A program made the position numbers and the translations under genes. From Chitinophagaceae bacterium (lineage in GTDB: Bacteria > Bacteroidota > Bacteroidia > Chitinophagales > Chitinophagaceae), in contig CANCKV010000284.1 in assembly GCA_947378615.1 (NCBI GenBank), positions 1-5,274 on the forward strand: a stretch of DNA of 5,274 nt. Reading direction: 5' to 3'. Shown here piece by piece: positions 1 through 5,208 of the stretch. A model generated the notes under the pieces. The model did no database searches and had not been told where the DNA came from. It saw only the letters and a program-made list of their open reading frames with translations. Within the stretch, counting starts at the first letter, position 1. Each line of letters starts with the position of its first letter.

Positions 1-1
1 T

Positions 2-694
2 ATAAATAAACGACTAACAGATATCTTTCATATAGGGGATTACTATTATTATATTTTTCATTGTACAAGTGTAGAAATTGAGTTCACTAGTGACTCGGTA
101 AAAGAAGTACTTGGTGTAGAAAAGGCTGAGGTCTTTACAATTGACTATCTACTTAGTATCATTCATCCCGAAGACTTGCCCTATTTCTATGACTTCGAGA
201 AAAGAGTAGCCAAATTCTTTAAAGATCTGAGTCCTGAAAAGATCATGAAGTATAAGACAAGCTACGATTTTCGAGTTAGAAAAGCAGATGGAACTTACAT
301 AAGAATAATGCATCAAAATATTGTGATTCAAGCTAATAATGAAGGTGCAATCATCCGTACAATCGCTGTTCATACGAATATTTCACTCCTAAAAAACACA
401 AATGGATCAACACTATCATTTATTGGACTTGATGGCGAGCCAAGCTATCATGATGTTAGTAAAGGACTTATAGTTTATCCAATTGTTAAGGATATTTTTA
501 CTAAGATGGAGAAAAAGGTATTAGAGCAATTGATAAAAGGCCTCACTAGCAAACAAATAGCCGACATATTATTTATCAGTAAACTTACCGTTGATGGACA
601 CCGGAAGAATATGCTAAAGAAAACGAAAACAAAAACAACCGTCGAACTAATCATTTACGCAGTTCAAGAGAATTGGGTGGATGAGAATCCATAA
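2..694 (+). CDS. PAS domain-containing LuxR-family transcriptional regulator (5' end outside window)
   Basis: The frame is open from the first full codon of the window to the TAA at 692-694, giving 230 visible residues; the true start lies upstream. A TTG at 176 could be read as a start, but the frame before it encodes credible PAS sequence, so it is an internal Leu. Visible residues about 10-130 look like a PAS/PAC sensor fold, with the family-typical IHPEDLPYF at about 54-62 and the FRVRKADGTYIRI strand followed by a loop and a further strand. After a linker, residues about 166-224 form a LuxR-type helix-turn-helix: a KMEKKVLEQLIKGLTSKQIA segment, then ISKLTVDGHRKNML as the recognition helix. 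The protein is expected to be a cytoplasmic one-component regulator that senses a signal through PAS and binds DNA through the HTH. Ligand and targets cannot be told. It converges on the deacetylase gene, so the two are not co-transcribed. Confidence 0.88.
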   Translation: MNKRLTDIFHIGDYYYYIFHCTSVEIEFTSDSVKEVLGVEKAEVFTIDYLLSIIHPEDLPYFYDFEKRVAKFFKDLSPEKIMKYKTSYDFRVRKADGTYIRIMHQNIVIQANNEGAIIRTIAVHTNISLLKNTNGSTLSFIGLDGEPSYHDVSKGLIVYPIVKDIFTKMEKKVLEQLIKGLTSKQIADILFISKLTVDGHRKNMLKKTKTKTTVELIIYAVQENWVDENP

Positions 695-700
695 TGACCA

Positions 701-963
701 TTATTAAGTTGGAGGGCTTAGGGAAAAAATAAATTACAACTCAATAAGTCTAAAACAAAATAAACAAGGGAGCACAAATATCACTAGGTTTTAAAAAAAG
801 AAACACAAGAATTAATTATATTTCAGCTACTGACTTGCCAAAATTTCAAACAAATCCTTGTGTCTCTTATTTTTTTCTTAGTTGCCTTTATAACTTGAAT
901 CTAAGGTATTATTTAATGTTTAGTAACTTTAATGATTATTTGTAAAGCCCTCCTGAGTAATAA
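701..963. repeat. Inverted repeat pair bounding a 263-bp imperfect palindrome
   Basis: The outer arms are 701-719 and 945-963, matching at 15 of 19 positions. The core GGAGGGCTT (711-719) pairs perfectly with AAGCCCTCC (945-953), and the outer TTATTA pairs with TAATAA. A second pair of arms (798-809 and 857-868) sits almost symmetrically inside, 78 nt from the left core and 76 nt from the right core. The nesting suggests one decayed long palindrome rather than unrelated repeats, but the DNA between the arms is AT-rich and only loosely complementary. A non-autonomous mobile element or a structured RNA are both possible. Confidence 0.5.
793..876. terminator. Possible bidirectional terminator: 12-bp stem with long loop, A run and T run
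   Basis: AAGAAACACAAG (798-809) pairs with CTTGTGTCTCTT (857-868) at 11 of 12 positions. The left arm is preceded by an A run (793-799) and the right arm is followed, after one A, by seven T (870-876), so either transcript would carry a stem followed by a U tract. This suits two convergent genes, as it could stop the PAS-LuxR transcript on + and the deacetylase transcript on -. The 47-nt loop is unusually long for an intrinsic terminator and the stem is not GC-rich, so this remains tentative. Confidence 0.4.
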
Positions 964-1015
964 GGAATGCTGAATAAATCAATTGAGCAATTATAAAATC
1001 GTTTCACTAAGTAGC

Positions 1016-1047
1016 TCACAATGCTACGAAGTAGCATTTCTATGTGA
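1016..1047. repeat. Perfect 7-bp hairpin with GAA triloop and outer TCACA/TGTGA pairing
   Basis: ATGCTAC (1021-1027) and GTAGCAT (1031-1037) are perfect inverted copies around GAA. Directly outside, TCACA (1016-1020) pairs with TGTGA (1043-1047), leaving a one-sided TTCTA bulge (1038-1042). No T tract follows directly, so it is not a typical intrinsic terminator. It could be a protein-binding dyad or the stem of a transcribed RNA. Confidence 0.6.
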
Positions 1048-1180
1048 ACTTCTGTTTAATAAGACAAAGAAAAAAACTATGTCTTTTCTATGTGGCTATG
1101 TGACTATGTGTTTAGTCTTTGTTTTCTTTTCTAAAAGTTAGATAACCGGAAACATGAACACCTTCATTTCACACTATGTG
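1040..1180 (+). repeat. Cluster of CTATGTG heptamers
   Basis: CTATGTG occurs at 1040-1046, 1088-1094, 1096-1102, 1104-1110 and 1174-1180, with a variant CTATGTC at 1077-1083. The middle three form a tandem array of an 8-bp unit, CTATGTGN. All copies are on the same strand and all lie inside the 964-1261 unit. The role is unknown: replication-slippage expansion or a multi-copy binding site are the simplest explanations. Confidence 0.7.
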
Positions 1181-1278
1181 TTGAGCTTTTTTTTATAAAG
1201 TTTGTGTTATCTTCTATAGTATTAAATCTGAAAATTGCTCAATTTATTTATTTAACCTTCCTAACCCATTTTAAGCTA

Positions 1279-2124
1279 CTATTTAACTTTCTTATTAACC
1301 GTATCCTTAATAGCATATTTTATTAATGGATAATGATCAATTGTTTCGAAAACATTCCTTGGGTCGCTCTTAAGAATACTAATAAAACGACTCAATGAAT
1401 CTGCATATTGAGGCTTGGCAAACATCCGATCATGGGCAAGAATTACGACTGCATTTTGAGCAACAGTAAGTCCATCCTCAAATTTGTTATTTACCTCCTT
1501 TGCCATTTCAGTAGCACTTTGAACCGGTGTATTTCCTCTGACAAATCTCCACTCTACATCCCATCCGATAACACTATATCCCAATGCATCCAATTTTTTA
1601 TAGACTTTTTCGGTTGAAGGTTGTCCCTTCATCTCGCCATCTAATACCCATGAATTACATCCTGGAAGCCGAATAATTTTTACAGGAATCTTAAATTCTT
1701 CTTCCACTCTCAAGAAGTCCTTAACAGCACTATCAGGTTGAGTATAAAAACTTTTGTATTTGTCTTTAAACCCATGAGAATAGCTATGATTTGCCAATAA
1801 AAATTCAGGATAGCTATTCCTAATCTCATCAACCATTCTTTTTCTACGTAAATCAAAAGCATGGATACCTACAGAAAAGAAGGTAGCTTTTACACCTTGC
1901 TTGTGAAAAATATCTTTACATATCGTTGTACCGGGAGGCTGTGGAGAATCGTCCCACGTTAAATAAATGTACCGTTTGCTACTATCGAATTTGATAGGTG
2001 TTCCAGGAACAGGTTTTGGTGGAGCCACTTGTTGTACAGTTTCTGATTCTTTCTTAGTTTCATTTTTACAACTAACAACCATCAATAAAAATAAGACACT
2101 ACATGTAATCGTGAATAACTTCAT
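1279..2124 (-). CDS. Polysaccharide deacetylase lipoprotein (NodB/CE4 family)
   Basis: The 281-residue protein starts at ATG 2124. Residues 1-18 are a lipoprotein signal ending in a VVSC lipobox with Cys19 as the lipidated residue, followed by a polar, Pro-rich linker to about residue 43. The rest is a NodB homology domain: motif 1 TWDDSP (56-61) with Asp58 as predicted base and Asp59 as metal ligand; motif 2 HSYSH (113-117) with both metal His; motif 3 RLPG (152-155); motif 4 WDVEW (188-192); motif 5 ILAHD (228-232) with His231. TWDDSP departs slightly from the usual TFDDGP, but the catalytic residues are kept, so metal-dependent removal of N- or O-acetyl groups from a polysaccharide is expected. 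The substrate (peptidoglycan, chitin-like or exopolysaccharide) cannot be told. It appears monocistronic: the genes to its right end at their own terminator. Confidence 0.93.
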   Translation of the reverse strand: MKLFTITCSVLFLLMVVSCKNETKKESETVQQVAPPKPVPGTPIKFDSSKRYIYLTWDDSPQPPGTTICKDIFHKQGVKATFFSVGIHAFDLRRKRMVDEIRNSYPEFLLANHSYSHGFKDKYKSFYTQPDSAVKDFLRVEEEFKIPVKIIRLPGCNSWVLDGEMKGQPSTEKVYKKLDALGYSVIGWDVEWRFVRGNTPVQSATEMAKEVNNKFEDGLTVAQNAVVILAHDRMFAKPQYADSLSRFISILKSDPRNVFETIDHYPLIKYAIKDTVNKKVK

Positions 2125-2147
2125 GATAAACTAATTTGGTAATTTTT

Positions 2148-2155
2148 CAAATGTA
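2148..2155 (-). promoter_or_regulatory. Putative -7 element TACATTTG for the deacetylase gene
   Basis: On the minus strand the octamer TACATTTG fits the Bacteroidota -7 consensus TAnnTTTG and is the only such minus-strand match between 2125 and 2499. It lies 24 bp upstream of the deacetylase start codon, implying a short leader. No clear TTTG or TTG -33 element is seen at the expected distance, which lowers confidence. Confidence 0.4.
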
Positions 2156-2160
2156 AGTAT

Positions 2161-2212
2161 TCTAAAAAAGTTTTATTTGAAAAAATTAGTTACGTTGAAA
2201 ACTTTTTATAGA
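2161..2212. repeat. Inverted repeat just upstream of the deacetylase promoter
   Basis: TCTAAAAAAGTTTT (2161-2174) and AAAACTTTTTATAGA (2198-2212) are inverted copies with a single one-base difference in length; ten bases (2165-2174 and 2198-2207) pair perfectly. The dyad lies immediately upstream of the -7-like motif, where an activator or repressor site would be expected, but the arms are nearly pure A/T and may be chance. Confidence 0.4.
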
Positions 2213-2283
2213 AAATGAGATATTGCACAAAATGAGATTTATTATAAACGATTTTAGATTTCGAATGCTAAATTTTAGTTTGA

Positions 2284-2378
2284 AATTGAACTTAAAATGT
2301 CAATACAATTGAACTTATCAATTACAGAGATGATTATAATACGGTTAGATCCATTTATTCATAAAATAAACTTATCAA
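2284..2378 (+). repeat. Short direct repeats AATTGAACTTA / AACTTATCAA
   Basis: AATTGAACTTA occurs at 2284-2294 and 2307-2317, a 23-bp period close to two helical turns. The second copy runs into AACTTATCAA (2312-2321), which recurs at 2369-2378. These could be paired regulator sites on one DNA face, but the sequence is AT-rich and no regulator is known. Confidence 0.4.
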
Positions 2379-2410
2379 ATAAACATTTTGATAAATTTTA
2401 AAGCAGATTT

Positions 2411-2452
2411 AAAAGAAAAGTGCCGCTAAAACCTATTGGTAATAGCGACACT
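2411..2452 (-). terminator. Intrinsic terminator of the barrel-lipoprotein operon
   Basis: On the minus strand AGTGTCGCTA (2452-2443) pairs with TAGCGGCACT (2428-2419) as a 10-bp stem containing one G-U wobble, with a 14-nt loop that can form an extra ACC/GGT pairing. It is followed by TTTCTTTT. The stem starts 48 nt past the lipoprotein stop codon. The wobble would be a C-A mismatch on the plus strand, which supports use in the minus direction. Confidence 0.85.
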
Positions 2453-2499
2453 AAAGTGATTTTAAAATCAAAGTGTAATTCTAATTTGTAATAGTATTT

Positions 2500-4221
2500 C
2501 TAGTTACAATTAACTTGGAAAGTACAATTTATCGTCAACGTATTGTTGGCAGCATTATAAACACCATTACCAGTGATTGTCACACCATCAGCAGTGGTGG
2601 TAGGGAAAGTATAATTCTGCTTTTTTACTTGAATGATATTCGAATTCCAAGAACCGCCATACCAAGTACCACATACATAAGCAGTGTTTGTCTTAAGTCT
2701 AACAGGATTATTCCAACTCCATCCATTAGTAGCTAAATAACAATATTGAAAATCCTGCCAGTTAAAATTAACTCCTGAAGGATAAAAATACACATAAGTC
2801 CCTACATTAATGTTCGTATTTTGATTGGCACAATGCCCCCAAACATTCATTCTTAAATTAACATAATCAGGTACTGGAGGAGGCGCAATTGTCACGTCAA
2901 CAGTTCCGACTGTTGAAGGATTGAAATATTTAGGAGAAACTGTAGCAATATTTGTAGAACCATCACCACGATTTTTATCAACTACAAATGTACAATTTGG
3001 AATATTCGGAGCAGGAGTCAATGTAGCAGAATAGCCATCATAAAGTGTAGCGCCTTGCGACCAACTGTTATTCGTATATAATCCAGATAAGTATTGAAGG
3101 TTTGAAGTAACCAATTCTGGCCACAAGTTGGTACTAGTAACTCCTGCAGGCATGTGAAAATTCACTTTCAATGACTTATTACTACCCCATTGATAGAAAA
3201 AATCTAAATTCCATGTTGATAGGTGTTTAGCACCAAAAGATGCATAAAGTTTTCCATTACTATTTGTTTTGATAGTAACAGTTGTTTCATATTGCCATTG
3301 TCCTGTTGCATCATTCAAACTCCAAATTGGAATAGTATCCCCATCTTTCATATTTGCGCCTGTCGTTGGATTCTGTAGCGTATTATTAATTTCTACATTT
3401 AATTGAATCGGACTTGAGAAATTCTTGATAGGTGTTCCGTCTTTTGCTTCCATGTTTATTTGCAATAAACCAGCCGTGACAAAAGTTCCGCCACCTGCAA
3501 TTGGCTGCTTATTTTTGTCAAGAACATTTGTAGCATTATATCCACCTGGAAATGCAGACAAAGACGCTTCGGTACCTGTGCCATATTGAATAGCATAAGC
3601 TCTAATAGTGTCAGTACTAATTATTTTACCATTAATATCCCAAACTTCTGTTCCAGCAGGAATTGTAATTGTAGCAGCCTCTGTTAATGAGCCTGTAGGT
3701 GTTGTATTGAGTACTATTCCTGGTGACACACCATTGTTTACAGACTTTGATTGTAATATGCTTGCAGCTCCATCTACAGGATGCGCATATTCTACCGCCC
3801 TAATAACCGCACTAGAAACACCCGTGTCTGTAACAATAATTGTTTGGGTAACAGGAGCAAAATTTCCTCCCGGAACTGCAGAGATATTAAATGAAATCGG
3901 ATTGTTTATTGAGGGGGCAGCTTCCTTACGCAAGGCAAGAGTTAGTATTCCATGTGAAGCCTTAAAAACAGTACTACCGTCAGAAGCTACAACATATTGG
4001 GCACCTGGACCAGTAATAGAGACTGAAAATCCATCATTACCTCCTGGAATAGGATTAGGAGAAGTAGAATTTGCATTTTGAAACTGTACAGAAACTGGAG
4101 AAGTATAAATATTTGAAATGTTCACAGCGATTTCATTGCCGTTAATTTTTTTACAACCCCAAAAACCGATAACCGAGAATGCAATTAATATTGCAAAATA
4201 CTTAAGTGAATTATTTTTCAT
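2500..4221 (-). CDS. Large surface lipoprotein of unknown function, beta-sandwich-rich
   Basis: The 573-residue product starts at ATG 4221, with an in-frame TAA just upstream and an A-rich leader. Residues 1-22 are a lipoprotein signal ending GFWGC, with Cys23 lipidated and KK next; it is probably anchored in the outer membrane. The mature part is rich in Thr, Asn, Gly and Ser and looks like a chain of extracellular beta domains: about 30-140, a middle domain about 175-343, and a C-terminal part about 345-573. The middle domain carries TITIPAG, IPIWSLNDATGQW and HLSTWNLDF, recalling a module of extracellular proteins (FAM171/CILP-like pattern); this is from memory, not alignment. All six remaining cysteines (410, 464, 494, 517, 566, 572) lie in the last third, which is also Trp-rich, suggesting disulfides. 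No catalytic motif is seen. It follows the barrel gene by 18 bp. Binding, adhesion or a structural role are guesses. Confidence 0.9.
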   Translation of the reverse strand: MKNNSLKYFAILIAFSVIGFWGCKKINGNEIAVNISNIYTSPVSVQFQNANSTSPNPIPGGNDGFSVSITGPGAQYVVASDGSTVFKASHGILTLALRKEAAPSINNPISFNISAVPGGNFAPVTQTIIVTDTGVSSAVIRAVEYAHPVDGAASILQSKSVNNGVSPGIVLNTTPTGSLTEAATITIPAGTEVWDINGKIISTDTIRAYAIQYGTGTEASLSAFPGGYNATNVLDKNKQPIAGGGTFVTAGLLQINMEAKDGTPIKNFSSPIQLNVEINNTLQNPTTGANMKDGDTIPIWSLNDATGQWQYETTVTIKTNSNGKLYASFGAKHLSTWNLDFFYQWGSNKSLKVNFHMPAGVTSTNLWPELVTSNLQYLSGLYTNNSWSQGATLYDGYSATLTPAPNIPNCTFVVDKNRGDGSTNIATVSPKYFNPSTVGTVDVTIAPPPVPDYVNLRMNVWGHCANQNTNINVGTYVYFYPSGVNFNWQDFQYCYLATNGWSWNNPVRLKTNTAYVCGTWYGGSWNSNIIQVKKQNYTFPTTTADGVTITGNGVYNAANNTLTINCTFQVNCN

Positions 4222-4239
4222 TTTTTTAATTTTTTATAA

Positions 4240-4974
4240 TTATAACCTAACGTTTAAATTTAATTGAATATTTGGCCACCAAATATAAGTAGCAAGTTGT
4301 GATTGTAAAGAAGCAGGTAATTGTGTGTTATCAGCAAGTGAATTAGTAGTAATTGTAGAAACAGTAGGAGGTTTTAAATAGTAAAAGCCCATTTCTACAT
4401 TTAGTCCAACACGGTGACATGGAACAGGCTTTCCAAAACCAATGCCTAAATAAGGAGCTACTTGACTGCCATAATCAATAGTGGTCTTAATTGTTCCAAG
4501 TTCCTGTGGAGACAATTTTTTTGTGTTTGTTATACCAACACTATCTACAAAATAAGAATTTACTTTACCAGAAAGACTACCAAAATACCCAACACCTGTA
4601 ATCAATCTAAACCCACTCCCTGAAAATGGACTAATTTCTAACAATAAATGTGTACCGCTGATGCTATTGATATCCATCTTACTTTTAGACCTTTTATTGA
4701 TTGGAACCATGCTTGTAGCATCCACATCACTAGGACCTGGTAAATAACTTCCCCCTATTCTAATTCCGAATAAAGAAGTAAACCGATGCCGAAAGTCAAG
4801 AGTAACACCTGTAGTTCCAATTCCTAACTGAATAGAATTGTGATGAAGCGTACAAGACTTTGTATCCGTTGTTGTCATTTTTTGTGAGTTGTCTGTTTGT
4901 ATTTTACTACTATCTTGCGCATTGACAACGATGCAAAAGACTAGTAGAAATACAGTTGAAATTGTTTTTTTCAT
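4240..4974 (-). CDS. Small outer-membrane beta-barrel protein
   Basis: The 244-residue protein starts at ATG 4974. Residues 1-19 are a Sec signal peptide (MKKTISTVFLL hydrophobic core, cleavage likely after VNA before Gln20). A polar stretch to about residue 46 is followed by alternating amphipathic strands: about 47-66, 68-78, 107-116, 120-134, 171-181, 188-200 and 234-244. The C-terminal layout (PYLGIGFGKP at 174-183, then GLNVEMGFYYLKPPTV at 190-205, a short helical LPASLQSQLATY, and WPNIQLNLNVRL as last strand) resembles small porin-like outer-membrane barrels of about 200-250 residues. An 8- to 10-stranded barrel is likely; transport, anchoring or structural roles cannot be distinguished. 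The final residue is Leu rather than the common Phe. It is first in a two-gene operon with the lipoprotein, whose start lies 18 bp past its stop. Confidence 0.85.
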   Translation of the reverse strand: MKKTISTVFLLVFCIVVNAQDSSKIQTDNSQKMTTTDTKSCTLHHNSIQLGIGTTGVTLDFRHRFTSLFGIRIGGSYLPGPSDVDATSMVPINKRSKSKMDINSISGTHLLLEISPFSGSGFRLITGVGYFGSLSGKVNSYFVDSVGITNTKKLSPQELGTIKTTIDYGSQVAPYLGIGFGKPVPCHRVGLNVEMGFYYLKPPTVSTITTNSLADNTQLPASLQSQLATYIWWPNIQLNLNVRL

Positions 4975-5040
4975 TACTACGTTTTTGTTTGTTTTTGCTT
5001 ACTTGGTTTTCCGGCTTTAGCATTCCGTAGCTGTTTTATA

Positions 5041-5051
5041 GTGACAGTCAC
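5041..5051. promoter_or_regulatory. Dyad GTGACAGTCAC in the operon leader
   Basis: GTGAC and GTCAC are perfect inverted copies around a single A. With the putative transcription start near 5119, this would lie in the transcribed leader of the barrel gene, 67 bp before its start codon, where a repressor site could act. It is not a CRP site, since the half-site spacing is too short. No regulator can be assigned. Confidence 0.35.
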
Positions 5052-5125
5052 ACTTATTGAAGTAGATAACAATATTTTACTTTATTAATTTCAACAAAAC
5101 TTTTCTGTAACACTAACAATATTAA

Positions 5126-5133
5126 CAAACTTA
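5126..5133 (-). promoter_or_regulatory. Putative -7 element TAAGTTTG for the barrel-lipoprotein operon
   Basis: TAAGTTTG on the minus strand fits the Bacteroidota TAnnTTTG consensus and is the only minus-strand match between the barrel start codon and the window edge. It implies a leader of about 145 nt. No good TTTG -33 element is found at the usual distance, so the call is weak. Confidence 0.3.
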
Positions 5134-5183
5134 GAGAAACTGATTATGACTTTTAAATATAAATGGAATAAATTCGATAATAT

Positions 5184-5208
5184 AATACAATATTTCAATA
5201 ATTGTATT
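5184..5208. repeat. Perfect 8-bp inverted repeat, AT-rich
   Basis: AATACAAT (5184-5191) and ATTGTATT (5201-5208) are perfect inverted copies separated by 9 nt. Placed about 50 bp upstream of the putative -7 motif, the dyad sits where an activator could bind, but with one C or G per arm a chance origin is also possible. Confidence 0.4.

Larger units (their letters stand above)
964..1261. repeat. 298-bp unit with terminal inverted repeats, MITE-like
   Basis: The left end (963-992) and right end (1233-1262) are inverted copies matching at 26 of 30 positions. The inner 20 nt, aataaatcaattgagcaatt at 973-992, matches its partner at 1233-1252 at 19 of 20 positions. Taking the unit as 964-1261, it begins GGAA, ends TTCC and is flanked by TAA on both sides (961-963 and 1262-1264), which would fit a 3-bp target duplication but could be chance in AT-rich DNA. 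It encodes no protein. Its right end stops 17 bp from the deacetylase stop codon. Alternatives are a structured RNA or another kind of dispersed intergenic repeat. Confidence 0.5.
695..1278. other. Repeat-rich convergent intergenic region without a gene
   Basis: This stretch lies between the stop of the PAS-LuxR gene and the stop of the deacetylase gene, which face each other. All frames are broken by frequent stops and I see no remnant of a transposase or other protein. It holds two adjacent long inverted-repeat units (701-963 and 964-1261), a long-loop hairpin flanked by A and T runs, a perfect triloop hairpin, and a cluster of CTATGTG heptamers; these are listed separately. Confidence 0.8.
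2125..2499. other. Gene-free upstream region of the deacetylase
   Basis: About 375 bp of very AT-rich DNA separates the deacetylase start from the end of the lipoprotein gene. It contains the putative deacetylase promoter, an inverted repeat just upstream of it, short direct repeats at 2284-2378, an 8-bp AT-rich dyad (TTATCAAA 2372-2379 with TTTGATAA 2387-2394), and the terminator of the lipoprotein operon. I see no convincing gene in it. Confidence 0.75.

Noticed and set aside
149..373. 74-codon - strand frame within the PAS-LuxR gene
   Set aside because: It is antisense to a good PAS-encoding frame and has no domain.
176..694. TTG at 176 as the start of a short 172-residue LuxR protein
   Set aside because: The same frame is open back to the window edge and encodes the first half of a PAS fold, so the TTG is an internal Leu codon.
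1088..1111. CRISPR-like array from the CTATGTG tandem
   Set aside because: The unit is only 8 bp with no spacers, and no cas gene is present.
1157..1194. Terminator at AACAC/GTGTT or CACA/TGTG followed by a T run
   Set aside because: The stems are only 4-5 bp and several bases separate them from the T run; too weak to call.
1408..1617. 69-codon + strand frame within the deacetylase gene
   Set aside because: It is antisense to conserved NodB motifs and looks like a shadow of the real frame.
2297..2401. 34-codon + strand frame starting MSIQLNLSITEM in the intergenic region
   Set aside because: It is very short, AT-rich and overlaps the short direct repeats; no TAnnTTTG promoter was found on the + strand ahead of it, so chance is the simplest reading.
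2515..2736. 73-codon + strand frame within the lipoprotein gene
   Set aside because: It is antisense to the Cys/Trp-rich coding region, with no features of its own.
3608..4081. 157-codon open frame on + strand inside the lipoprotein gene
   Set aside because: It lies wholly antisense to a well-supported gene, has no recognisable domain and no promoter or leader.
5041..5051. CRP binding site
   Set aside because: The TGTGA-like half-sites are separated by far fewer than the six bases of the CRP consensus.
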